Origin: Euperipatoides rowelli
Taxonomy: Eukaryota > Onychophora > Udeonychophora > Euonychophora > Peripatopsidae
Reading direction: 5' to 3' (one strand)
Assembly (NCBI GenBank): GCA_003024985.2
Contig: PXIH01S0000012.1
DNA: 11,770 nt
A program made the translations under genes and the position numbers. The notes beneath the pieces are model-generated. The model was given only the letters and a program-made list of their open reading frames with translations. It did no database searches and had not been told where the DNA came from. Below are positions 1-8,222 of this stretch, in pieces (positions within the stretch are counted from its first letter, which is position 1; the number at the start of each line of letters is the position of its first letter).

Positions 1-78
1 TGAGACACTAGTGTTAGATCTGGCTGAGCTACTAGTGTTAGGTCTGGCTGAGCCACTAGCGTTAGGTTTGGCTGAGCC
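1..78. repeat. 24-bp minisatellite, about 3.25 copies
   Basis: Three consecutive 24-bp units begin with TGAG and contain CTAGTGTTAGRTCTGGC or a close variant. A 6-bp partial fourth unit ends at 78. The units differ at only a few positions. The array touches the window edge, so it may be longer. No coding or regulatory role is visible. Confidence 0.9.
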
Positions 79-474
79 TTAGTTGGAATGTATCAAATGA
101 GCAAGTAAAACCTTTCATCCCTCAACCATGTATAAGCTGTGTTAAATTGATTCTCATGACATTTAATCCTCATGAGATATAAATATTTATGATTACACAA
201 TATCATGACAATAATGGTGAAATTTATTACCTATTAAAGTGCATTGCAAATATCAAAATTTAATCATCATTCTTGACTACACAGAATAAGATAGTATCGG
301 CACTCTACCTTATCAGACATTGCACACATAAATTTTTAAAAAAAGATATTGCACCACATATAGTAAATATTCCATTCAGAAATTGATAGTATTTTCTGCA
401 TTAAAATATAAGTAATACAGATCTATTATAAAAAATCGAATGTCTGTATGTACAGTATGTAATGTATGTCCTCT
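79..474. other. AT-rich non-coding stretch
   Basis: No open frame, splice-bounded exon or RNA gene is visible here. Near 440-472 a run of TGTATGTA-like words leads directly into the 166-bp tandem pair. It may be the edge of the same repeat element. Confidence 0.5.
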
Positions 475-800
475 ATACCATCCTAAACCCTTGCACCGAT
501 CTGAACAAAATTTTGGCATAGTTACTCTCTAGTACCCATTTCACAATATAGGCTATAATTAAACCTGGACACACCGATGTTTAACATATGCAGAACATTT
601 CACTTAGAAGTTGGGGTTAACACAGGAATTTTTTTCATTCTATATACTCATAAATCCTTTGCCTGATTTGGAACTAATTTGACATAGTTACTCTTTAGGA
701 ACCAGCTGAAAATATAGGCTATCATTAAACCTGGACACACCACTTTTGTGCATGCATAGTTTTTTATATAACTTAGGATTAACAATATTTTTATTTATTT
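475..800. repeat. Diverged 166-bp tandem duplication
   Basis: Two units lie head to tail, about 475-640 and 641-800. The best-kept blocks are CATAGTTACTCT (517 and 683), AATATAGGCTAT and ATTAAACCTGGACACACC. They recur with a 166-bp offset. Divergence between the blocks suggests an old duplication. This could be an internal repeat of a transposable element, but no termini were identified. Confidence 0.8.
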
Positions 801-1135
801 ATGGATGTTATACACACTATAATGAATCTAGTTTATATATTGTCTCACTCTTACATATTGTAGAGCTTGTTTTATTATAAAACTACCAAGTGGAAAAAAG
901 CACATACTGTATATTTATTTACTTATTTTAATTTTTGTAATTTCTCTTCCTTGTGGGGTCATGTCTCAACTAGAAAGCTCCTGAGCCAAGCGTGTTTTGT
1001 TGTTCTCCATCCTGGGTGCTTCACTCCAATATCACCCATTAGATAACAAAATGAAGTTCCATTATCATATTTATTGCTTGGCCAGTAAGTCACCTATTTC
1101 TTTCTTTCTTTCTTTCTTACAACAAATGTATGTCA
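801..1135 (-). other. Non-coding; possible poly(A)-type 3' end on minus strand
   Basis: Read on the minus strand, about 985-905 ends in GACCCCACAAGGAAGAG followed by an A-rich tail with TAAATAAA near 911-920. That resembles either a LINE 3' end or the 3' untranslated end of a transcript from the minus-strand ORF just upstream. Further AATAAA-like words occur near 1070. Nothing distinguishes the two readings, and no protein-coding exon is visible. Confidence 0.3.
1097..1118. repeat. (TTTC)n microsatellite
   Basis: Five and a half uninterrupted TTTC units. It lies just 3' of the minus-strand ORF that ends at 1136. Confidence 0.95.
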
Positions 1136-1492
1136 TCATGACACCCATTGGACAACAAGGTTGTATCTAGTATTGTTCGGGTGGATCAGCACATCTGCAC
1201 TTGTTATATCCGATATCCCGTTAAGTTCGGTTTCATACTTACCTTTCATTTGAAATGTATTTATCTTAGTTGAGTCCAATTTGGACAAATCGCTAAAGAT
1301 GTTGTGCTTTATTTGAACTTTCAAACTTCTCAAGTGCCTGTGTTCGTTATTTATTCTGTAGCGAAGGACGCCGGAGGCTAACGCTAATGCTGTCCCGGCA
1401 GCTTGATCAAGGCCTACGTTATAACATATAAGAGTCCTGTACGACGCTAGGTACTTTAAGCTTGTAACAAATAAAAACTCCAATCTTTCCAT
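1136..1492 (-). CDS. Uncharacterised protein, candidate first coding exon or small ORF
   Basis: This 118-codon ATG-to-stop frame stands out from its surroundings by higher GC and mixed codon use. The start context is good: A at -3 and G at +4 (ATAATGG). The protein begins MERLEFLFVTSLKYLAS and contains an Ala/Gly-rich stretch (LDQAAGTALALASG), then a basic region around residues 45-60. I recognise no family. Within the frame, AAAG|GTAAGT is a near-perfect splice donor, with exon end at 1243 and intron from 1242 downward. The true coding part may therefore be 1492-1243 (83 codons plus one base, phase 1), continuing in an exon I cannot find. The alternative is an unspliced ORF ending at 1136, or a transposon or chance frame. 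No TATA box is evident upstream. Confidence 0.4.
   Translation of the reverse strand: MERLEFLFVTSLKYLASYRTLICYNVGLDQAAGTALALASGVLRYRINNEHRHLRSLKVQIKHNIFSDLSKLDSTKINTFQMKGKYETELNGISDITSADVLIHPNNTRYNLVVQWVS
1237..1246 (-). other. Candidate splice donor inside minus-strand ORF
   Basis: Read on the minus strand the sequence is AAAG|GTAAGT, matching the metazoan donor consensus. Used, it would end an exon after codon 83 plus one base. The frame stays open past it, so the site could also be coincidental. Confidence 0.45.
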
Positions 1493-1771
1493 TATGTATT
1501 CCTGTATTTTGAATTTTTTCTTTTTACAATTATGACTTGTTTGTGATCGTGAAATTATGACAGTCTCTTTAGTTTTGAGTGCGCTAAGAATAATGAAAGC
1601 TTGTTTTTGGAATAATTGATGATTTTATTTATGATTGTATAAACGTTATGCAACATTTTACATTATAATATTACATTAACTGATATTATATCAAATAAGT
1701 TTTTCATTCAAATACAAATCCTTTATCCATAGATAAGAAATTTCTCAACTAAGGTTGAAATATTGCCATTG
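1493..1771. other. AT-rich non-coding stretch
   Basis: It lies upstream of the minus-strand ORF and downstream of the LINE 3' tail. No exon, RNA gene or clear promoter element is visible. Confidence 0.4.
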
Positions 1772-1788
1772 TTTATTTATTTTATTTG
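1772..1788 (-). repeat. LINE 3' tail microsatellite
   Basis: TTTATTTATTTTATTT on the plus strand, i.e. an (AAAT)n-like tail on the element's own strand. It marks the 3' insertion boundary. Confidence 0.7.
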
Positions 1789-1889
1789 AGCAGACCTTCA
1801 TTTCTATGGTCCTCCAGGCTCTTGTCACATATACACTTGAATAAAAACAACAAATAAACAATTACTAATCAATACATTAAAAACAAAAT

Positions 1890-2950
1890 TGCAATTATGT
1901 GGTTATGAGTATAAGAATTTTGTGAGTTCCCTTTTAAATTCAGGAAAGTTTTTTGATAGTCTTAACTCACCAGGTAATCTGTTCCAGTAAATAGACCCTT
2001 TTCCCATAAATGATTTAGATCCAAAAGAGGTTTTAAATACCTGTAATTTCAGACCTCCACAGAGGGTACTTTTTGTTCCTGTGAAGTGTACTTCAGAAGG
2101 GTAAGTTATTGTTTAATAACTTCCACAAAAGTATACAGAAGTGGAGATTCCTCATCTTCTCTAGTGGCACCCAGTTCAATAGAGTCATTACAGAGCTAGC
2201 ACTTCCACTTCCCCTGCCATGTATTATATATTTGGCTTCCATACTTTGTACTTTTTATAGTTTATTGCTAAGTACATTACCACACTCCATCCATGGATAT
2301 CACAATAATTACTGTGAGTCAAAATTAATCTTTCGTAAATAGTTTTTAGTATCTTGATCGGCATGAGAGGTTTCAACCTTAACAAAATTCTGTTTAGGTT
2401 TCTCGATTTTTTTATAATATTGTGTATATGACTGTCCAATGTTAATACAGTCAATTGTTACCCCTAAAATCTTGATTGAACTAGTGGGAGCAATCAGATC
2501 AGCCGAACAATTAATAAATATATTATCTATTGTCTTTTGCTTTTTTCCCCTTGTTCTAATCACCATTAGTTGAGATTTTTTTTTGATTTATCATTAGACC
2601 ATTTGATGCCAACAACTTGTTGACATTTTGTAAGTCAGTGTTTAGCTTTAGTTCAATTTCCTTTAAATTCTTAGAGCTATACTAAAGGGTTGTGTCGTCG
2701 GCGAAAAGTTTGGCTTTACCGTAGTTAATCTTTCAAAAACAGGGTTAATAAAGTTGTTAAACAAAAGTGGTCCGAGAACGGACCCCTGTTAAAGAGGGCA
2801 GGTATTCAGAGCTTGTTGAGTCCAACACAACTCTCTGGTATCTCTTATTTAAATAACTTGCAAACCATTTCAAAGTGGCACAGTCAAGACCCAAGATTTT
2901 TAATATTTCAATATTCCCAAAATGGGGTAAACAGTCAAATGCTCTTTTTA
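1890..2950 (-). pseudogene. Decayed LINE reverse transcriptase (ORF2 3' half)
   Basis: This is the C-terminal half of a non-LTR reverse transcriptase, which copies LINE RNA into the genome. Minus-strand translation gives KRAFDCLPHFG at about 2950-2918, including the first catalytic Asp. The finger/palm segment WFASYLNKRYQRV follows. Next come QGSVLGPLLF at 2788-2759 and FADDT at 2705-2691, the catalytic Asp pair. LGVTID lies near 2470, and an LNWVPLEK-type segment near 2181-2158. The end carries RLPGELR and then FPEFKREL near 1970-1920. These blocks lie in different frames with several stops, so at least three frameshifts separate them. It cannot encode a working enzyme. Endonuclease and ORF1 are absent. 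Confidence 0.9.
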
Positions 2951-3941
2951 AATTTTTTTATTTCTTGTGAAAATTTTTTTTGACTAAAAATTATTATTTT
3001 TACTTCTCAGAACAACTTTGAATACCGGTAATTAAAGGCTAAATTGTTTGTTTTTATTTCTATAATTTAAAAAATTTATATATGTTTACCGTATGCTTAT
3101 CAATTTCTTTTACTGAATTACAGATAGATATTTACTTTTTTAAAAATTTAAACATTTAATCTTTCATTAAATTTAAAATGTCTAACAATCTTAATTTAAG
3201 ATCAGTAATTTTATATTGAACTCTTAAGGACTCTGGTTAATACATATGGCAACTCAATGCCAATAGAGGTCAGCATCTTACCTTATAATTTAAAAAGCAA
3301 TGTTTCTGTTATTCTAAGTCCTTTTTGCCACCTCTTATTCATGTCATCACTCACTATAATAACTTAATCCTTTCCATATGTCAAGAAATGTGATTTCCAT
3401 TATTGTGCTACAAACCTGTGTTACAATAAGATTGGGGAGCAACTCAACAGGTTTTAGGTGTATCTATCTTTATCACTTAGTATTTGTGTGCCTTCCTATC
3501 TCCCTGTTATCTTTTGAACTAATTTATTTCCATGTTTAATGTTTATTATTGCTACATGAATGTTTCTTGTCTTCTGTGCATATATTATTTTATGCTATCA
3601 GATGACCCAGTCGGCTCTCACATTATNTACTGTCTTACTTTCTTGTTACATACCCCTGCTCACTTACAATTTAAGTTCTTATACTTGCAACAATATTACC
3701 AGATTTAATTTGTAATGTATTGTATTAAATGCTTTTACTTTTTCTATATGCTACTCCAAAGGAACAACCTCGCTGGACTATAGTCTGTTGTTGTCCGACA
3801 TATTTGTATTTGTATATACAGTAGCTCTCTTTGAATGGTTTATAGCTTATGAACAATCTCAGCTCTGAGGGTCAAACTTTAAGCTTTACATATCATCTCT
3901 GGCATTTACACTCTTTCCAAATATGTATATACTGTGTTGTG
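2951..3941. other. Long non-coding stretch, possible LINE 3' fragment at 3600-3812
   Basis: No exon or RNA gene is visible. Positions 2951-3200 are extremely A/T-rich. Positions about 3600-3812 end in GTTGTTGTCCGACA followed by TTTGTATTTGTAT, which resembles a CR1-type 3' UTR and tail on the plus strand. No coding similarity supports this. A single N interrupts the sequence at 3627. Confidence 0.3.
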
Positions 3942-4303
3942 CAGTGGTTTTCAACCTTTTGGCAGCAGGCACCCCACTAATTTTTTTTTTTTAAAGTAGT
4001 GGGTACACCCACACTATTTTTTCCAACTGGGGGAAGGGGAAGGGAGGAGAGTAAATTTTAAAAAATATATTAATGAATTTTAAAAAAAATAAAACTAGAG
4101 CTTGCTTTATTAAATTTGACTAATAATTTATCATTTAATTTACAGTCGTAGCTTATTTTTTTAAATGAGAAGTTTGAGCTTGTTGTTTTTTTTTTCTTTT
4201 ATAATTATAGGCCTAGAAAGATTCACCATATAATTGATTAAAAAATGGTAGTACCATAATATACAAAATTTCTATATTAATTTCACTAATATTTTGTCTG
4301 AGA

Positions 4304-4699
4304 TTTCGTCTTTCGGGTAGGGTCGAAGAAGCACGACACACACCATCCCTTTCGCTTTTGGCTGTGGACTGGGCATCCATCAACCCATGGACTTTCGTCT
4401 TTCGGGTACGATCAAAGGGGTATGACACCCCCATTACTCTCACCTTCGGCCATGTACCATGCATCCATCAGTCCATGGAATTTCGTCTTTTGGGTACGGT
4501 CGAAGGGGTGTGACACACCCCGCCACTCTCGCCTTCCGCCATGTACCGGACATCCATCTGCCCACGGAATTTAGTCTTTCGGGTATGGTCAAAGTGGCAT
4601 GACACACCCCGTCACTCTCGCCTTTGGCCGGGTCTTTCGTCTTTTGGGTAAAGGGGCGTGATGCACCCTCAGGGACTCGAATGTCCTGTAGGCAGACAG
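4304..4699. repeat. 88/89-bp tandem array, four full units plus one truncated
   Basis: Units begin with TTTCGTCTTTCGGGTA or a variant at 4304, 4393, 4481, 4570 and 4635. The spacings are 89, 88, 89 and 65 bp. Each full unit continues with GGTCGAAGGGGTGTGACAC, CACTCTCGCCTT and CATCCATC-type words. The units are GC-richer than the rest of the element. A minus-strand 83-codon frame across part of the array (4213-4464) is a by-product of the repeat. The array lies wholly inside the 3942-5324 transposon. Confidence 0.9.
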
Positions 4700-4708
4700 A
4701 TGTCTCAC

Positions 4709-4731
4709 GTGGTGGTGTACTCCTCCACCAC
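4709..4731. other. 7-bp-stem hairpin after the tandem array
   Basis: GTGGTGG (4709-4715) pairs with CCACCAC (4725-4731) around a 9-base loop. It lies just beyond the last truncated unit and may mark the end of the repeated module. Confidence 0.5.
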
Positions 4732-5060
4732 CTCTACACTAATAACTTAAAATTTAGCTATTGCCGATAAAACAAATAGCATGCACAAGATCAAAAATAA
4801 TTCTCGGTTGTCACTGGTCAATTAGTCTGCTAATCAAGAAGCTGAAATGTTGATAATGCTCAGCTAATTATTACCTCGAGGCAAATAACATTTAAATGTA
4901 TAAATTTTAAATTATATTTATATTTTAACAAACAGAAAAATCTAACTTGCTGCATTTTTATAATCCTATATACTGGAATAGTGTGTTTCAAAGCCAGTAA
5001 CAGCGCCATCTAATGGGCTTATTTGAAACTTCTTTTTTTCTTTTAGATCACTGTGATATT

Positions 5061-5190
5061 AAAAAAAAGGTTGGATGCCCTTGTAATGGGCTTAAAATAT
5101 CGGCGTGGGAACTATTTTTAGAAATTTAAGTGGTGTTTTCTCTTACATAAAAAGGGCTTAAAAAAAAGATTGATGCCCGTGTAACGGGCT
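5061..5190. repeat. Two hairpin-bearing repeats, about 98 bp apart
   Basis: Both copies begin with an oligo-A run and GATGCCC. The second forms a perfect hairpin, GCCCGT-GTA-ACGGGC (5175-5189). The first, GCCCTT-GTA-ATGGGC (5077-5091), pairs except for one T/T mismatch. A related partial word, CCATCTAATGGGCTT, occurs at 5006-5020. They lie inside the 3942-5324 element. Confidence 0.7.
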
Positions 5191-5536
5191 TATTTACTAG
5201 TGTGTTTACTAATGGTATCTTTAAGCTTCAAAGAAATATTTTTTTTTTATTTCTCAAGCTCATGACCTCCTACAATCACATGACCACCTGCTGGGGATTG
5301 AGACCCACCTGTTGAGAAACACTGATGTAGTGGAATATGTTTATATTCAAGGAATATTATTTAAACACTCTAAATAGATGATTCTTACCATCTGACTCCT
5401 GCTCGTAGAAACCCACTCCCCCTCCCCTTATTTTTTTCTCATTTTGTCCCAAAAATTAAAAAAAAAAACTATTTACCTTAACAATACTGTGTCCATTATT
5501 TTTAAAAAAAGCATAAACCCATATGATACCTTATAA

Positions 5537-5907
5537 CAGGTATTTCCAACCCTATACCTGTGAGCACAATGGCGCCCAGTGACAAATTTATGTGCCTGCC
5601 AATGCTCGACCACAAAACGAAAGCTTATCCATATTAATTTGCGTATTAATTTAGATTGTGATTGATTAGGCAACTATTTAGGCAGCTGTTTTCTTGTTTT
5701 TCCACCTCTTGTGAGTGCAATGCATGCAGACCGCCAAATTGACATGTTATATAATCGACAATTTACCACGTTTTTCTGCGCTTCTATTTTCATCATTCCG
5801 GAAATTGTAGACGGAAACTACGTCAAAATGATCTTATTAGAAGGTGCCTGCCGCCCTACCGGTTATTTAAAATGTGCTCTAGGGTACAAAAAGGTTGGGA
5901 AAAGCTG
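5537..5907. mobile_element. Short non-autonomous hAT element with 8-bp target duplication
   Basis: The left end is CAGGTATTTCCAACC. The right end, reverse-complemented, is CAGCTTTTCCCAACC. Further in, both ends carry GAGCACA on the corresponding strand. The flanks CCTTATAA (5529-5536) and CCTTATAC (5908-5915) match at 7 of 8 positions. At 371 bp it is too small for a transposase. The open frames over it (minus 5473-5673, plus 5711-5944) cross the element borders and resemble no protein, so I do not call them genes. This is a different hAT family from the elements at 3942 and 8180, judging by the termini. Confidence 0.85.
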
Positions 5908-6497
5908 CCTTATACAGATGTACCCACAAACTTTTAAACGTTGAAAATAAAAAGAATAATTAAAACTAGAATTTCAGAATTTAATCTGGTATACAAAACA
6001 ATAAATAAAATCTTAGTTCTCAGACTATCAAAATAATTATAAGTTTGGTTTCAACAACTTTAATATCTTTAAAGATAAATCTGTGATAGAATTAAAGATA
6101 CATTTGAATCAGTTTGTCACATTTTTCAACAAAAATTTAGAAAAATAAATAAGTTTTCGTCAATTTGACTATATGTTCACAATTTTTTAAAAAATGGTCA
6201 TAAAATGTATTTATAAAACTTGTACTGTGTTCATTGTTTATTTGAGATAAATTTTTGTTTGTGCTTTTGGTTTTCTTATTAATTTTGGCTTATTATTTCA
6301 AACATTTTTTTTTTTTTAACATATATGCAAAAAAAAGTTAAAAATTATGTTTGTAATAAAATTTAAGTTGCCTGATGTTTGTAGCATTATTATTTTTGTT
6401 TTTTTTTACTTATTTTGTTTGTGTTCATATATTTAAAACCCTCTTCATTAACTTTGCATGATTGAATGTTTACTCGATGTTTTCTTATTGTTATCAG
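5908..6497. other. Non-coding AT-rich stretch, probably intron
   Basis: No exon or RNA gene is visible. It ends with a pyrimidine-rich tract and TTATCAG (6491-6497), the acceptor used for the first exon called here. If that exon is internal, this stretch is intron. Confidence 0.4.
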
Positions 6498-6563
6498 TCT
6501 CCGGCCAGCAAGTTGACTAAAAAGGCTCCTTCTGCTACATCCCTCAAATTGGAACCCCCAAAG
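6498..6563 (+). CDS. Ser/Lys-rich short exon of the unidentified scaffold-like gene
   Basis: A pyrimidine-rich tract and TTATCAG precede 66 bases that read SPASKLTKKAPSATSLKLEP then PK in frame 0. The other two frames hit stops (TGA, TAA) within the exon. The exon ends AAAG|GTTGGA, a weaker than usual donor. Both boundaries are phase 0, and the next exon begins in phase 0 at 6818, so joining keeps the frame open. The peptide is basic and Ser/Pro-rich, like the start of the next exon. Upstream exons, including the start codon, must lie outside the recognised part. The weak donor is the main uncertainty. Confidence 0.6.
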
Positions 6564-6817
6564 GTTGGACAGCTTATAGACTGAATGCTATTTTTTTTTA
6601 ATATATAGGTCACTTGAGCATTGAAAAAAAAAACACCCCGATTCTCTTTGCTATTTAATACCCTTACCCTTTTGTTTGGCATCTTTTATAGTCCTTAAAT
6701 AGCATGCTTGATTGTAAAACATTTGTCCCAAATTTCTAGCTTAGTGCCTCATGAATATCATTTCCCTTGCAATAATTTAACCATTTTACAACTCATTATG
6801 ATTTTCTTACCTTTTAG
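6564..6817 (+). other. 254-bp phase-0 intron
   Basis: It starts GTTGGA and ends with a pyrimidine-rich TTTTCTTACCTTTTAG (6802-6817). It contains poly-T and poly-A runs. An open frame from 6708 that runs out of this intron is in a different frame from the exon and is a shadow. Confidence 0.6.
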
Positions 6818-7769
6818 AGAATTAAGGAAAAAAAATCATCAACCACTCCTAATTCCCCAGCACTGCAAATCAAACCTTGCACCCCAGAAAGTCTATGGTC
6901 AGAAAGTGGTCAAGATGATGCTGTTGCTGCAGGATTTACTCCTGGAAGAGTATCGAGTGGAGCTGCTACGCTACCCATTGTACGGCCACGAAGTGGGGCA
7001 GAGATGAAATCAGATTTTGATCCACAAAAAGACATGGCACCTGCTCCTTCGAATACATCCGTGTACGATAACGTAGCCAATCCTGCCCGACGAACCCGGA
7101 GTGATAGCTATAAACAGTCTACTGATGGACTGTATATAAGCAAAGATGAGAAATATATTACTCAAATATCCACCCGAGGGTCGATTCTTACAGGAACAGG
7201 GATTCGTGAAAATGGTTATTTGCTCAATGCTCCACCGACTCGGAACCAGAGTCATCCTCGTCATCATCATCATCACAACCATCACCATAGGGAATCTAGT
7301 GCAAGGATACCACCTCCTTCACCTGGTCCTGAGCTCAAGGTAGATAGTAGTACTCTTGAAAGAATGTTGAAATCTTTACCGACATCACCAGAGGTCTCTC
7401 CTACCGATCTCATAGACTCTCATAAAAACGCACCAAACGTCTCATGGTCAGTACCTATCAGTAAAAATGGTAATGTAAATAGAAATGCTCAAAGAATAAG
7501 TATGCCTGAAGTGAAGCAGATTTTTAGTTATGACGATAGGAATCCTTATGATAATCTGACGTTTAGTGTGTTTGCTAAAGATGATTCAACTTCTATGAAA
7601 AATAGTCCTAGCAGAGAACATAAGTTTCCAACCTCTGAACGTTTACTATTAGAGTATGAAGCCCACTTGAGGAATGCATTAGCCAAAAGATCAGACAGTG
7701 ACAGTCTGGGGGGTTATGATAGCTCGGACCCATTACCAGTATTTTCAGGAATATCCCCTAATTTCCGAG
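6818..7769 (+). CDS. Large exon of an unidentified, probably disordered Ser/Pro-rich protein
   Basis: The exon holds 317 codons plus one base, open throughout, from acceptor CTTTTAG to a consensus donor CGAG|GTAAGT. Residue numbers count from its first codon. It starts basic and Ser-rich, with TPNSP and CTPES near 10-25. A methionine at 63 is unlikely to be the true start, because coding sense continues upstream to the acceptor. Residues 149-153 are five His, then Asn and three more His. PPPSPGP follows, an SH3-ligand-like and proline-directed site. TSPEVSP and NSPSRE add more SP sites. YDN occurs at residues 83-85 and 244-246, matching the YxN pattern bound by Grb2-type SH2 domains when phosphorylated. 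ERLLLEYEAHLRNAL near 275-290 looks like the one amphipathic helix. No catalytic domain, signal peptide or membrane segment is visible. A cytoskeletal or signalling scaffold is an inference, and no family was recognised. Confidence 0.85.
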
Positions 7770-7775
7770 GTAAGT
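7770..7775 (+). other. Consensus splice donor
   Basis: CGAG|GTAAGT ends the large exon in phase 1. Reading through it adds only a few codons before a TAG at 7790-7792, as expected for intron sequence. No matching downstream exon was identified before the window ends. Confidence 0.85.
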
Positions 7776-8179
7776 TATTTATTCGTTGTTAGTGAAAATA
7801 TTTTAAATGTCTAAATAAACTTTAATAATAAAATAGATTTCTCTTTTAATCATAATAATAATGTTTTTTTTTTTTAAAAAAAAATTTCCCATGATTAACG
7901 GTAAATTCATTTTCAATTAATTATAATTAGATATATGAGATATTATTAGAGAGTAACTAAAGAGGCCAGGTTCCTTTTTGAGCCATCGTACTTGGTTAAA
8001 AAACCCTAGGCAAGGCGGAGATGCCAGAGAAAAAAAACGTTCCATGACCGGGTCAGCTTGGACACAAAATTGTGCTACTTTTCCCGCCTATGTCTTCGAC
8101 ACGAATACAGTCAGCAATGCTACTGACTGGACAACAATGTCGGGACATATAATACTAATGTTGATCATAACGTTTAAAT
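7776..8179. other. Probable intron with a GC-richer island at 7960-8170
   Basis: The first part is AT-rich, with T12A9 near 7864. From about 7960 to 8170 composition shifts to higher GC with several CpGs. A frame without ATG stays open from 7978 to 8214, reading RTWLKNPRQGGDAREKK early on. It runs into the hAT element at 8180 and matches nothing I know. It may be a fragment of another repeat. Confidence 0.4.
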
Positions 8180-8202
8180 TATCACTTCTTAACCTGGGGT
8201 CA

Positions 8203-8222
8203 ACGGACCCCTAGGGGTCCGT
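8203..8222. other. 20-bp perfect palindrome in the hAT left end
   Basis: ACGGACCCCTAGGGGTCCGT is its own reverse complement. It lies 23 bases inside the element's left terminus. Subterminal palindromes or repeats often serve as transposase contacts in hAT elements, but that role is inferred here. Confidence 0.85.

Larger units (their letters stand above)
1772..2950 (-). mobile_element. 5'-truncated CR1/Jockey-type LINE
   Basis: On the minus strand the order is reverse transcriptase blocks, C-terminal region, short 3' UTR (about 1890-1789) and an (AAAT)n-type tail at 1788-1772. The 5' end is missing: coding similarity begins in mid-reverse-transcriptase near 2950, as expected for target-primed insertion that stopped early. 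No flanking target duplication was found. The clade assignment rests on the RT motif style and the TAAA-like tail. It is not certain which group within CR1/L2/Jockey this belongs to. Confidence 0.85.
3942..5324. mobile_element. hAT-like element with degenerate 8-bp target duplication
   Basis: The left end is CAGTGGTTTTCAAC and the right end reads GTTGAGAAACACTG. Its reverse complement CAGTGTTTCTCAAC matches the left end at 12 of 14 positions. CAG...CTG ends with a CAACC-type core are typical of hAT elements. The flanks GTGTTGTG (3934-3941) and ATGTAGTG (5325-5332) agree at 6 of 8 positions, consistent with an old hAT target duplication. Subterminal GGCACCCCACTA and TAGTGGGT arms could fold around an oligo-T run (about 3970-4008). 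I found no transposase inside. The interior instead holds an 88-bp tandem array and small hairpin repeats, so it is non-autonomous or a composite. Confidence 0.8.

Noticed and set aside
4213-4464. 83-codon minus-strand frame
   Set aside because: It lies over the 88-bp tandem array and reflects repeat units.
5386-5412. Minus-strand mini-exon reading GFYEQESDG before a GTAAGA donor
   Set aside because: It would be only about 27 bases, its acceptor has a purine-rich rather than pyrimidine-rich tract, and no partner exon was seen.
5711-5944. 77-codon plus-strand frame with Cys residues, looking like a small protein
   Set aside because: It starts inside and ends outside the hAT element bounded at 5537 and 5907, so most of its sequence is transposon termini.
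6708-7007. 99-codon plus-strand frame overlapping the exon start
   Set aside because: It crosses the acceptor at 6817 in another frame. The frame starting at 6818 is the one continuous with the 262-codon downstream stretch.
7010-7288. Minus-strand 92-codon frame rich in Met and Val
   Set aside because: It is the antisense shadow of the large exon and its poly-His tract.
7864-7884. T12A9 tract, similar to one near 9486, as a shared regulatory motif
   Set aside because: Oligo-T/oligo-A runs are common throughout this AT-rich window, so the similarity is expected by chance.
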